NCBI GenBank assembly: GCA_029465975.1
Contig: CM055756.1
Location: 2,025,601-2,089,600, forward strand
DNA from: Dallia pectoralis
Lineage: Eukaryota > Chordata > Actinopteri > Esociformes > Umbridae
DNA length: 64,000 nucleotides
Direction of reading: 5' to 3'
The stretch's first letter is position 1. Every line of letters starts with the position of its first letter. The notes under the pieces are model-generated. The model was given only the letters and a program-made list of their open reading frames with translations. It was not told where the DNA came from and searched no databases. Shown one piece after another: positions 24,701 to 34,087 of this stretch. A program made the position numbers and the translations under genes.

Positions 24701-27536
24701 AAGTCCCCACCGCCGAACCATGAGGACAGTTATTAACAGGCAGGATATGGACCTGCAAACTCCCAGGGGAGTTAGAACCAATGCAGAAGGTGTAAACCCG
24801 AAACTCTCTGAGGCACTCTGGGTAGTGAATGTACAGGCGTCCTATATACAAGTAAGGACATTGGGGAGGGTGTGAATGAAAGGAACAACAGACCACCATA
24901 CAAACACTCACACACAAAGCCTTCCTGAGAAGCACCCGGAACATTCCATGGGGCAACCCTGGGCCTTGCTAGCCAACGACGCAGAGTTTTACCAGGAAGA
25001 CAAGGCTGGGCCTCTACGACTTCTTTAACAAATCCAGGCAACACAAATATCCCAAAAGGACAGAAACACACACACATGAAATAGCAGGAACAACTGCGCA
25101 CGCCACAGAAACAACTGAAAACACATACAAAAAGAAGGCCATGTCTGTTGGATATCTGGGTGTCAAATTCACTTCTGCAAATTCACCACTGAATTCACAG
25201 CAGAAAGAAGCCTCTTCACTTAATGAAAACATCTTCCCATACCCCTTTAAGTGTTTACACATGTTTACAGTCTAAAAGGACCTCAGCTGGAAATTGACAA
25301 AAAAAGCAATTAACTGGTAAGATTCAGAAGAGTGTGTCTGCCCTCTGCTGGTCAGACACAGAACCGCTGCAAAGAAGCATTGCATTTAGCTTCACACAGT
25401 CACACACAAACGACATAATGTTGTATACTCATGTACTGTAGCCTGCCTTAAATTGTGTATTATGCTTTTGTATCTCTCTTGCATTAAATAAAACAAATAC
25501 CTGTCATATGGCAGTCAACCTTCTGCCTTTTACATGAGAAATAATTTGAATTGTCTTGCATGGTAAAATGCAAAAAGAACAACTTACCACTCTTGCTCAC
25601 AGAAAGACACCATGGCCTCAAAGTCAGTGATGGAAGCCTTGTCCTGATCTTTCTCTGAGCCACGCTTTGCCTGCAAACACGTCACACAATCATACAGTCG
25701 TCATTAATAATACATGTTACTTACTTAATAACATTGCATGAACACACACACACGACTGGACACCGGCTGGATTCCCCGTGCATACATTCACAACCCTATG
25801 ACCTCATGCAACAAAAACCAGCCAGTAAAGCAGGTCGACGGTGTGGTCTGGTCATCACCTGTTTCCTGGCAACTTCCTTGCGGATGAGGAAATTTAACTG
25901 CTCCCTGTCTTTAGGGGAGTAGTAAGTTCTGCAGGTGGACGGCAGCCCGTCTCTCCCTGCACGCCCCGACTCCTGGTAGTAGCTGGCCAGTGACTTGGCC
26001 AGGTTCCAGTGGGCCACGAAACGGACGTTAGCTTTGTCCACCCCCATGCCGAAGCTGATGGTGGCCACGATGACGGGCACCTTTCCCCGCGTCCACTCGG
26101 CCTGAGCCTCGGTTCGATCTCCCGCCTTCAACCCTGCACGAGCCAAGGGTAAAGGTCAGGGGTAGCGCCTAAGAGCTGACACGATAACATGTTGGACGCT
26201 CCTCCTGTATAGCCTTTTCCCATTTTACCCCTGGTGTGTTCTCATCACCTGCGTGGTAGGGTTTGGCCGCAACACCCTGCTTAGTCAGCTGGTAAGCCAC
26301 CGTCTCGCAGCAGTCTCTGGTCCGACAGTACACGATCCCACAACCCTAAAGAAAGACACACTGATAACTCACCCAGGAGAAGTATTAGGCTGGGTCCGAC
26401 ACTGCAACCACCAGATACCAGCTTCACACAGAGAGGACAGTGGGACTATTGGATAACGGGGTAACTAGAGGGCGTCTCGATCACCAACCTGTCCATCACC
26501 CAGGCTGAGAGCCTCCATGATGAAGGTGTGCAAGTGGTCGTAGGGGTCCTCCAGGAGCTCCCGGTACACCACGTCATAGTGCAGGTTACTACGGAACACG
26601 GGCGTGGTAAAGAACAGAGGTGAGCGCAGCCTCAGGGACTTGGCTATGTCCTCCTTCACCTTCTGGGGCGCTGTGGCCGTCAGAGCAACGCAGGGCACCC
26701 CGGGCAGGCGTGCACGCAGATCGCCAAGTTTGAGGTAGTCGGGTCTGAAGTCGTGCCCCCACTGGGAGACACAGTGGGCCTCGTCCACGGCGAGGTAGGA
26801 GAGCAGGCTGCGCGAGAGCAAGCCTGTCAGGCAGGGCTGAAAGCTGGGGGAGGCCACCATCTCCGGGGTGATGTAGAGCAGCTTTAGCCTGGGGCTCTCA
26901 CTCTGCAAGTCGGCCAGGATCAGACTGCGTTCCCCCGCTGGGAGCTTGGAGTTTATGGAGCATGCAGGGATGTTAAGGTCCCTTAGGTGTTCCACTTGGT
27001 CCTGTGGAGGACATGGAGAATACAATGTCAGCTAGCTAGTAAGTTAAGGACAATTCAAACTATGTGATAATCACCCATGTCATCAAGGACAATAATGCCA
27101 CAGAAGACTAAAAAGAGAATGACCTGGATGAGAGCGATAAGAGGAGAAATGACCAAAGTAATGCCATTCGCCAACACTGCAGGAAGCTGGTAGCAGAGGG
27201 ACTTCCCTGAGCCGGTGGGCATGCACACAAACACATCCTTGTCACCTGCACACATTGAGATATTTACACCAATACCGTTTGATCGACTGCATTATTAGTT
27301 AGGTCGTTTACAACAAGACGACAACAACGGAAAATGCTAACATTAGATATCAGCTAGTGATAAAAAAATTGACCTTTTCTAATCTGGTTAGCTACCGGCT
27401 GGCTAAGATTAGCACAAACATATATATGTCCGTGACTCTCACCCTTAACAACTGCTTTAACAGCATCCTCCTGCTTTTGCGACCTAAACTTGTCGAACCC
27501 GAAATGGGTTTTTAACGCCTTTTTAACGGAAGACAT
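3317..27536 (-). CDS. recql5: RecQ-like DNA helicase 5, complete, 18 coding exons
   Basis: RECQL5 is a 3'-5' DNA helicase that limits recombination and binds RNA polymerase II. CDS exons: 27536-27443, 27245-27124, 27001-26489, 26345-26249, 26133-25859, 25670-25588, 17326-17105, 16826-16724, 16258-16231, 16059-16001, 15296-15223, 15098-15005, 14918-14760, 6344-5761, 5653-5608, 5517-5290, 5185-5113, 3561-3317. All junctions are GT-AG and in phase, giving 1032 aa (human 991). Walker A MPTGSGKS is in exon 2, DEAH in exon 3 and motif VI QESGRAGRDG in exon 5. The C-x15-C-x3-C-x2-C zinc site spans exons 6-7. The KIX-like part, with IEHEVF and SNLYKAAVLK, is in exons 11-13. The SRI domain (VSLKEVADIVV, ELFKSFARYL) is in exons 16-17. 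Exon 18 adds a repetitive tail absent from human. Retention of intron 14 would meet a stop at once, because the GAGTAAG donor contains in-frame TAA. Confidence 0.96.
3350..3445 (-). repeat. Coding 24-bp tandem repeat, 4 copies, recql5 exon 18
   Basis: Four near-identical 24-bp units lie inside the last recql5 exon. On the coding strand each encodes R-G-T-G-G-G-A-T, so the protein gains a glycine-rich octapeptide tail. It is followed by N-E-E-V-E-D-N-L-E-V and the stop. The unit length is a multiple of three, so changes in copy number keep the frame. Confidence 0.9.
3826..4570. repeat. 31-bp minisatellite, about 24 copies, recql5 intron 17
   Basis: The unit is GGTCACTGATGTCTCATT followed by GGGCGATAAATAT. 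Most copies are identical. Copies near the right end (about 4430-4535) form a second class in which CATTGGG is replaced by CACCAAA, so the array has two age layers. The ATTGG in each main unit is a reversed CCAAT box, which may be chance. Confidence 0.95.
6355..7000. repeat. 20-22-bp purine/pyrimidine minisatellite, about 30 copies
   Basis: The unit is roughly AGGGAGACAGAGGGGGAGCG plus AC on the plus strand. On the recql5 coding strand it is a C/T-rich run of about 640 bases that ends about 10 bases before the exon 14 acceptor at 6345. Units vary between GGGGGAGCG, GGGAGAGCG and GGGGGAGTG. The long open frames that cross it are products of the low complexity, not genes. Confidence 0.93.
7078..14750. 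repeat. Giant 38-bp minisatellite (57-bp units at left end), recql5 intron 13
   Basis: The 38-bp unit begins GGCCAGTGCATTATCTAG and ends GATAAGGACCTATTAAAG. About 145 copies run from 9188 to 14750 and about eight more from 7078 to 7372, with a hAT element between them. The first copies (from about 7078, period 57) carry an extra TGTGTGCCAGGAGTCTGAGA and look like an older form. Copies differ mainly at GTGC versus GTAC and at CCTATT versus CATATT. A few broken units occur, for example near 11375, 12065, 12885, 13170 and 13615. The right edge lies within about 15 bases of the exon 13 donor at 14759. Confidence 0.97.
7373..9187. mobile_element. hAT-type non-autonomous DNA transposon, 1815 bp
   Basis: The ends are CAGAGCTGT...CTCGAGACC and its inverse GGTCTCGAG...ACAGCTCTG. 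The element is flanked by an exact 8-bp duplication GCAAGTGC (7365-7372 and 9188-9195), the target-site length typical of hAT elements. Both ends carry many GAGACCGAGAC-type subterminal repeats (about 7395-7545 and 9040-9175), as expected for transposase binding. I see no transposase frame inside, so it is probably mobilised in trans. It sits inside one unit of the 38-bp minisatellite. Confidence 0.9.
15919..15982. repeat. (GT)n microsatellite beside the recql5 exon 10 donor
   Basis: An almost pure GT run on the plus strand, so CA on the recql5 RNA. It begins about 20 bases after the exon 10 donor (exon ends at 16001). CA repeats close to 5' splice sites are known hnRNP L-responsive splicing elements. 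Whether this one acts that way is inference. Confidence 0.95.
17327..18636. repeat. recql5 intron 6, 3' part, with purine-rich repeat at 18225-18560
   Basis: The 3' end of intron 6 holds short CA and GT runs (17448-17470, 17607-17630) and otherwise unremarkable sequence. From about 18225 to 18560 it becomes a degenerate repeat of GAGAGAAAGAGAG, GGAGGAGAGTG and AGTGTGAGTG units on the plus strand. I see no exon here. Confidence 0.7.
18689..19728. repeat. 52-bp minisatellite, about 20 copies
   Basis: The unit begins GGGACATTCAATTTAACA and ends GATGTGTTTAGTTAT. The period of 52 is exact across the array. Copies differ mainly at CCAAAGATG versus CCAGAGATG. A single diverged counterpart of this sequence (CATTCAATTTAAC and ACCAGAGATG) is at about 27910-27960 in the intact npm2-like copy, so the array grew from a piece of the duplicated segment. 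Confidence 0.95.
20308..20510. mobile_element. hAT MITE, 203 bp, with 8-bp target duplication
   Basis: The ends are CAGGGATGTCAAA and GTTTGACACCTGTG, followed inward by matching GGAGGGCC and GGCCCTCC arms. It is flanked by an exact ATCTAGAC duplication at 20300-20307 and 20511-20518. Size, ends and 8-bp duplication fit a common fish hAT miniature element. It is inserted in the nucleoplasmin pseudogene. Confidence 0.92.
20540..21040 (-). mobile_element. LINE reverse-transcriptase fragment
   Basis: On the minus strand, broken frames give typical non-LTR reverse transcriptase pieces: TTIVPIPKK followed by PVALTS (about 20910-20990), and G-A-P-Q-G-C-V-L-S from about 20747-20772. Frames are interrupted and neither end is clear, so this is a dead, truncated copy. 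Clade not determined. It is inserted in the nucleoplasmin pseudogene. Confidence 0.75.
21180..21745 (+). promoter_or_regulatory. Possible smim5 5' non-coding exon, with flanking GA and GT repeats
   Basis: A purine-rich stretch (about 21180-21420) is followed by sequence that ends in CCCAG|GTAAGA at 21666/21667, a strong plus-strand donor. A (GT)n run follows at about 21691-21741. The smim5 coding exon is preceded by acceptor-like CTTCAG and TTCCAG at about 24280 and 24287, so a spliced 5' leader from here is plausible. No transcript evidence is available. I could not locate a start site. Confidence 0.35.
22530..24255. repeat. 15-30-bp minisatellite (TTAATAATCCACACTG family), about 1.7 kb
   Basis: The units are TTAATAATCCACACTG and the compound form with AATCCATC(C/T)AA inserted. 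They alternate irregularly, forming a patchwork of short and long periods. The array ends only about 120 bases before the smim5 start codon and about 30 bases before the likely acceptor. It lies in the presumed smim5 intron 1 and in recql5 intron 6. Confidence 0.93.
24377..24723 (+). CDS. smim5: Small integral membrane protein 5, two coding exons, nested in recql5 intron 6
   Basis: Exons 24377-24497 and 24608-24723 join in phase 1 (donor T|GTAAGA, acceptor CCTAG|TGG) to give 78 aa, close to the 77 aa of human SMIM5. The N-terminal part, K-L-Q-A-L-P with P-L-E-I-G-A-F-C-V, matches the human K-L-Q-R-L-P and P-V-E-I-V-A-F-S-V. One membrane segment spans about residues 29-50. It is followed by a cysteine cluster, TCVTCCCCGRR, that could be palmitoylated, and a short polar tail ending TAEP. 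The gene runs antisense to recql5 between its exons 7 and 6. From memory, human SMIM5 has the same nested position. Function is unknown in the family. Confidence 0.88.
25487..25492 (+). promoter_or_regulatory. smim5 polyadenylation signal AATAAA
   Basis: First good AATAAA after the smim5 stop (about 760 bases downstream). It lies about 95 bases before the end of recql5 exon 6 on the other strand, so the smim5 transcript would stay within recql5 intron 6. Confidence 0.6.
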
Positions 27537-27640
27537 CCCCCCTCCGGATAGACTGATAGATTCGTCAACAAACTTCCTTCAAGTTCTGTTCGTCGCGTAT
27601 TGATGACGTCATGCCTGTCGAGAAATAATAAAATAATAAA
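27537..27640 (-). promoter_or_regulatory. recql5 promoter with a perfect CRE
   Basis: The palindromic CRE TGACGTCA is at 27604-27611, about 68-75 bases upstream of the recql5 start codon. No TATA box is seen. Position and completeness make a CREB/ATF-type proximal promoter likely, as in many housekeeping repair genes. Confidence 0.6.
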
Positions 27641-28468
27641 ACGTGCCATATTTTCACCTATGAATCCTTTACGTCTCTGACACGTGTGTCTAGGGTTATG
27701 TTTTACTTTTACTGTATAACATGTAATTTATATATGTTCACCACGAAAACTAATGTTTTTGTTGTACAAAAGTATTTCCAAGGCAAGACATATCCGATTG
27801 GATCAGAGGGTACACACCTTGGTTTTATTAGCCAATCAGAGTTGGGTGCGTTGTGCCTCCTTGTGTTCCTCTGTTCAGGACATATTTGCGTTTAGTTTTT
27901 TATAGATCAATTTAACATTCAATTTAACCGTAGCCTACTACGACCAGAGATGCGGTCACTACGATTTGTACGTTATGGAACTGGTCATACAAATGTTAAT
28001 TAAATACCGAACTACAATGATTACAGTGATATCGTAACAGATACGACATGTCTAGGGATAATTATTGTGACGTGTTTTAATATACAGCGATTGTAAAAAA
28101 AAATGCATAACGGAAAGTGTCCTATTTAAAATATAGGGTCGGTTAGAGGACCCTTTCAGCATTGCCACTATTTAAATACGTCACTAACTGCTTCAACCTG
28201 CACCTTGCCACACCCACCAAACAACAATAAACGCACCTCAATGGTTTGTGGAAAAATCTAATTTTGCTCAAAAAGTTCTGGGACGTAGCCCATGTTCAGA
28301 CAAACTGACCGCAGTTCAGATTTTCATGGGAGGATTTTTCGTTGGCGTCGACAGGTGAGGTGAATCGCCGTATACGTGTGAGTTTGGGTCGCATTTGGTG
28401 CGCTCCAACCACCCTAAACAGGTACATAGTAAAAACCCGAGGAGCAGAATAATATCCACGTAATCGCC

Positions 28469-29307
28469 ATGGACCTCTCCACTTTCTCCTCCGTTTCTGA
28501 CACTGTCTGTGTACTCTGGGGTATGTACTGAAGTTCAATGCCACTTAGAGATGGTTGACATGATCTAAGATCACGACCACAACACTGTAGACAGGATATC
28601 CCTTCTCTGTTTAGGATGTGAATTGAGCCACAGCCAGAGTACTGCTGTGTTTGAAATATCAGAAGAGGACTTATTGGAGCATCAGTTCTTCATCCGAACG
28701 GTCAGCCTATTCATGTCTATCCGTCTTCATCCACCAAAACACAACCCATTAAACCATTCTGTCTTGTGCAACAGCAGTGAACCAACTGCAATGTCAGCCC
28801 AATCCAACTCTCCCCCCTCCTGTAGATGTGCCTGAGTGCTGAAGCAAGTATGGAGATGCATGTTGTGGAGGTACAGGACAGAGTACGGGTGTACTCCCAG
28901 CCCGTGCCCATAGCCACACTTCATCCCAACTGTCAACCTATGGTCAGTTTCACTGGGTTTGAGCTCATACCACCGGTCACATTCAGCCTGCGCTCTGGGC
29001 AGGGCCCCGTTTTCATTTGTGGACAGCATGTGACTTGTAAGTAACAGTTATTGTGGGACACTATTGTGTTGACAGATTATTTGCAAAACATGTGTGTTGT
29101 ATGTTAATAGTAGGACGTTTTTCTTGTTTTGCTTTATGTTCAATTTAAATGATACCTGTGCCTTTGTGCTGCCACAGTGGGATTTGAGGAAGAGGAGTAC
29201 AAGGAGGACGTATTCTTCTCATCACCCTGGTAAGTAAATGCATCTAAAAATGTGATCCCACACTGTACAGTTCCATATTAAATAGTGGTTGTTGTCTTTT
29301 TTTCAGA
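28469..29307 (+). CDS. npm2: Nucleoplasmin family histone chaperone (npm2-like), short-tailed, five exons
   Basis: Nucleoplasmins are pentameric nuclear chaperones for core histones; NPM2 is the egg form. Exons 28469-28520, 28615-28700, 28826-29036, 29178-29229 and base 29307 join in phase. Core features: L-W-G-C-E-L across the exon 1/2 junction, H-Q-F-F-I-R-T at the exon 2 end, then HVVEV, PIATLHP, PMVSFTGFELIPPVTF, and SGQGPVF followed by GQHVT. P-I-A-T-L-H-P and the GQHV ending favour NPM2 over NPM1 or NPM3. After the core comes only a short acidic piece, EEEEYKED, and then FFSSP. A stop is then formed at the exon 4/5 junction, and failure to splice would give a stop one codon later. At 133 aa it lacks the long acidic tract and basic tail with nuclear localisation signal usual in NPM2. 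An AATAAA follows at 29354. Paralogue assignment is less sure than family. Confidence 0.85.
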
Positions 29308-29353
29308 TTAGGTTGGGGTCGGAAAAAAAACATGTTTGCATTTGAAGGACTTC

Positions 29354-29404
29354 AATAAAAAAAATGCACACAAAGTAACACTTCTTAGTTTCATATTATT
29401 TATT
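29354..29404. promoter_or_regulatory. Overlapping polyadenylation signals of npm2-like and the SPRY gene
   Basis: AATAAA on the plus strand at 29354-29359 suits npm2-like, about 50 bases after its stop. AATAAA on the minus strand at 29399-29404 suits the SPRY gene, about 300 bases after its stop. The signals face each other across about 40 bases, so the two mature transcripts would meet or overlap at their 3' ends. Confidence 0.55.
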
Positions 29405-29705
29405 CCTCACAGAAAGTGCACTGTTGTCGCAGGATTAACGTTTACAATAGATAAACAAGTACAATTTACGATAGAGAATGATTCACAGGTATATGTTCAA
29501 GTGAACGAGAAAAAAAGAGAACGAGCGAGCGCATGGGAGAATGATAATACAGAAGGGACAGGAAGAACCACATGGAAGAAACACCCGCGCAGTTGGTCAA
29601 GCAGCTATTAAATAGCATTTAGTCTTATTTCTTACAGTAACATTGTGATTACTCTACAGCAGTGGTACGACGATAAGGAGGGCTGTGCTGTTAAAGGGAA
29701 GGGGT

Positions 29706-32057
29706 TCATCCCCACAGACACAGGGAAGAACAGAGGCAGTGAGCCTTGCTCCCAGGAGACTTGATCACCAGGTCCTTGAACTCGGTCGTGCCGAACAGGG
29801 GAAACAGCTTCTCGTCGAAGCCTTCGTTGTAGGTGTAGATGTGTGAGCGGCTGTCCACGTCGTAGAAGGAGAGCTGGCCGCGTTCGTAGTCCAGGTAGAC
29901 GGCCACCTTGCGTGGGATGAGGCCAGGGGGTAGGGCTGTGAAGGGCACCGTCAGGGCCTTGAGTTCGGTTCCCCTCTCCAGACGCAGTGTCAGGTAGCCC
30001 GTAGTGGTGTTCAGGGACTTGAAGCCTTTTCTCAGGGCAGACTCCTTGGCCACGCCCAGACGAAAATCTCGCTCGCCCACCTCCACCTCCCAGTAGTGGC
30101 GGCCAGAGTTGAAACCCTCCACCCCCGTTGCGCACCACCAGCCATCGAAGCGCTGGTGGTAGTTGGGCACCTCCTTCCTCTTGAAGCCACATCGCATCCT
30201 CTTCTCGTCGCCGGAGATGAGCAGGTCCGGGTTGGCCGTGTCCAGATTGAGTGAAATCTCCACCGCGGCATTAGAGATCCAATTCCATACTGCAATGTAA
30301 ATCGGAAATTTTAGTCAAATATCAAATATTGGAAAAAAAAACGATATGAATAACGTATTTAACTATCGATGTCTGTCCAAGGCGTCACGCAGACCTGAAT
30401 GAGGAATATACCGGACGGCACCAATCTTCTGAGTTCTCTGTTTCCAGACAAGCCACTGATTGGGAATGGCTTCCTGCAGGCACAAGAGAAGAAAAATGCA
30501 GCATTGCTAAGTATCATAACCGGATATAATGTTATGTACTGTGTGTGTCTAGCGGTTGGATATGGAAGGTAGCCCTACCTTGTCCAGCCCCGGTGTCAGT
30601 AGAACCCACATGAGGAGTTCCATGGCAGTCAGCAGGTTGGGCATGCGGTCGTTCTTCCATGCCACCTGGAGGTCCGACAGAACCAGAGCCACGGCGTCCC
30701 CGGGCCAAACGCTCTGCTCAGGTTGAGCTCTAAGGTCTTTGGTCCAGTTGACGATGATCCTCCTGGCGTCCTTCAGGTCCTGCTCGGTGAACAGGTGCTT
30801 CTCCGCGACCTCGCTGTTTTCCGGCCAGCCATCGGTCTGCATAGGTCTCTGTAGAGAAAGAGGAGAGACTGTGTTTGGATAAGGTCATTACCATGCAATG
30901 TACGCTGTTCTCTAGGTCTGAGTTAGGGGTCCTACCTTGCTCTCCAGAATGGATGCCCAATCCAGGATGAAGGCCTGGCAGAGAGGAACAGGCCAGATGT
31001 CCTCCTGGTTCCAAATTTTCTGGAGCACCTCAGACCTCTGCAAAAACATCCCAGTCAGACATGTGTAATTATGTAGGGGGTATGGGTTAGGTTTATGCAT
31101 GTGTGTCCTGAATAATAATTACTCTTTATGTGTACAGTTGGTAATGGCTGTTTCTGCTGATGTTTACCACAATCAAAACATTTGTACTCCAGTAACCAGT
31201 TTCTAATAGCAATAAAGCACCTCAGTGGCATGTGGTGTATGGGCGATAAACCACAGTTATGGGTTTGTATCCAGGAACTCCCCCTTTACAATGTGCCTAA
31301 GAGCAGTCTGTATATTGGCCATATAAACCTCACCATTGTGTGTCATGATACTTACCAGGCACACTCGATTGAGGTCCCTAGCGAGCTCCATTACAAACAG
31401 CTGATTCTCATCCAACAGCTCTCTCTTCTCATTCTTCGCCCTCTTGTGAGATTGCTGAAAAAAAATGTGTGAAAAGATTTCCAGAACACCTCAGAGCCCC
31501 GTAACAAATACAAAGTGGCAATAAAAGCCGAGGTTGGCAAAGTGTGAAGGACAGACAGAGAGGACACAATGGTGCTTTAGAAAGTAATAAGGTCAAACCA
31601 GAAAAGGAGGAGTCGCTTGACCTGATCAAAATGCACACAATGTTCCTTTCCTGTCAGCAGAACACAAAAAAGATCTCCCTCTTTCCCGTAACCCCATGAG
31701 TCAGCATGTTTTATCCACACCATAACACTCTTATTTAGTAGTTCCAACCAAATTAAATGAAGTATCAATATGGGCCGATCGAAACCAAACCAAACTCGTT
31801 GGGAAAATATAATCTACTAAAGTAAAATGGGCATTTACTGTAAACGCATGGCGGTAATGTTATCACCGTTAACACACAAGTGCACAGGCAGTGGCACCTT
31901 CACACTCTAATCAAATATCTGACAGAAGAAATACTATTTTTTACCAAAAGTGTAGAAACCTTTTTTGTTGTTATTGTATTTGTGATGCATGACTCACCTT
32001 AAACCTGGCAGTAATGTTCTTGGCCGGTTCGATCAGGAAGTGGAAACACTGAATCAT
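29706..32057 (-). CDS. B30.2/PRY-SPRY domain protein without RING or B-box, six exons
   Basis: Exons 32057-31998, 31454-31356, 31037-30936, 30848-30579, 30473-30395 and 30289-29706 join in phase to give 397 aa. The last exon carries a PRY-SPRY (B30.2) domain: L-D-x-x-T-A-N-P-D-L-L-I-S, R-F-D-G-W-W-C, then G-R-H-Y-W-E-V-E-V and F-R-L-G-V-A. Such domains bind protein partners, often in TRIM and butyrophilin proteins. The first 200 residues are helical and Trp-rich (for example W-N-Q-E-D-I-W-P-V-P, W-P-G-D-A-V-A-L-V-L). I recognise no RING, B-box, coiled coil or membrane segment there. The start is the first Met in exon 1 (32057); an upstream non-coding exon near 33394 is inferred. I cannot name the orthologue. 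The SPRY call is firm; the N-terminal function is unknown. Confidence 0.82.
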
Positions 32058-32080
32058 CGTGGAGGAACTTGGCACAGATC

Positions 32081-33393
32081 CTACAAAAAAAGTAAGCATC
32101 AATACGAATTGAACTTGACCGGCAGGAAGCCTGAAGGCAGGTCACCTTAACTTTAGGTAAGGTTCAAGTGGGTTGACAGAAGTGGTTCATGATGTAAAAG
32201 CATGTCATGTGGTTCTGTGATATGGTGTGTTGTGCGATTCATTGATAACTAGCAGAGCCTCCTTTATGTTCCCAGGGCCCATAAATGTTTAATATCTTAA
32301 TCTGCATCCTTTACCACTTTTCATTACAAGGTGTAATCTGTTTCATCCCTGTGCCTTAGTTCTGTTGCCAAAAACGCTGCCATTAAGGCAAAGAAAGGAC
32401 GCTCTATACTGTTTGGACGACAAACATGTTTTCCTTTCATGCGCGATCATTTTAATCATTAGAACGATGAGGCAGTGGAAAGGCAACCCATGGCTAAACT
32501 GCCTGGTCCAAATCTGCGATCACATATGAATCATTCTAAATACCGTACTAACATAGAGGTGGTTTTGTGTGGATATTATTGAAATCATACGGGTCAAGGG
32601 CATGGGACTGATCATCAACAGGAATAAGATCAGTGAAAACAGTCAGAGAAGTACAGAGGTTACTTAGTTGTTGGTAAAGTGAATCGGGCCTGCATGCTCT
32701 GTTTTTCTGCTTCCTGCAGTAATGTGTTTGCAGTGGGTTTTTCCATAACAAAAACACTCACTATCTCAGTCCCTGCAGGCATAACCAGTGGGCCTAACTG
32801 TCGTCAACAGCAGGGTAGCCTAAATTCTGTAGTGTGACGGATCACCAAGTTTAAAGTCCCGATAAAGCCAAACCAGATAGAGGATGCCAGGCAAAAGAGA
32901 CAACATGGCAATGATTGTCCTCCAATAAGAAATTGCTTCACAAAGAGAAAGAACGCCAGATGGCATTTGATAAAACACATAAGAGTGAACAATTGAAACA
33001 GAAGAGCTGCAAAAAAGTAAACACCACATTGCAAAATGTAATTAAGTTGTTTTAGGTAGGTTAAACTGTGAAAATAAGTAAATATAGCCTTATTCAGAGT
33101 ACATTGTGCAGTGACCCAATTCAGACTAGCCTAGACTACAGTCTGCAGAACAGGTAAACATGGACAAGGTCGAGTGACTCTGCTGCACTATTCACTTTAT
33201 TCTGCAAGGTGAATAGATAAATGCTGCAAAATCCCATGGGGTTGCATTTGCTGGTTGACATGGTAACACGTCGACATTAATCTGTCGTATAGTGGTGTTT
33301 TGGTATCGCGACATGAAATGACTATTTTATTTCTTTGAAAATGTAACACAGTACTGCAGTTAGTCGATATTAATCTCAATGTGTAAAACATAC
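32081..33393. other. Probable intron 1 of the SPRY gene, nothing else seen
   Basis: AT-rich sequence between the first coding exon (acceptor at 32081-32082) and the inferred non-coding first exon. I see no tandem array, clear transposon end or further exon. The short open frames have no recognisable content. Confidence 0.45.
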
Positions 33394-33560
33394 CTGTCAG
33401 GATGTTGTAATGTGAGTCTTTGATGTTTCCGATAAAATGTGACTATTAGTAGCAACTGAGTCTATGCTGCAGAATGACTGACCTTGTTTACATACAATAT
33501 GTCAGACCGTTCGGCTTTCTCCGTTTAAAATCCGAGTGTAGATGAACCGTGCGGCCATTT
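33394..33560 (-). promoter_or_regulatory. Inferred non-coding first exon and promoter of the SPRY gene
   Basis: On the minus strand a donor CTGACAG|GTATG lies at 33394/33393. The sequence upstream of it has no long open frame. Near 33550-33565 is GCGGCCATTTTTGTTGCGG, the most GC-rich spot locally, containing a YY1-like GCCAT core. Together these fit a short 5' UTR exon and start region. Confidence 0.35.
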
Positions 33561-34087
33561 TTGTTGCGGTGCCTCAGTTCAGTGTATTTGGCTTTATTTG
33601 AAAGTTGTGCAAATACTCACTGAAAAATATTTTAAATATATTATTTATAGCTCGCTGCATACATCTGATCATGCCGTTGATCCCAGGTTAAAGGACTATT
33701 ACTTCATTTTGACCAATAACAAAGCAGTCATCCCAGATGTTTTTGTTAAAGACTATGGAGATCAAGGGAATCAAGGCCTGACCATCCACAAAATTGTTTA
33801 AAAAACAAGCATTCATTTTGAGCACCAATAGGGTTCAGACAGTTAGAACAACCTCTTGTTTTTAAATGTATATCCCAGATTTAAAATAAAGTGTGCTATA
33901 GTGAAATTGTCAGATTTTCCAATAGCTTTATACTAAATCACAACTTTTCTATAAATATTATAATAATAATTTTCATGACATTGTTTTACTCACAGCTTAA
34001 TGAGCATATTGGCTAACGTAATTATACAGTACTTTTATGTTTGACAGCCCCATAATAATTGTAAGAGGACTATAATTATCCAAGAGC

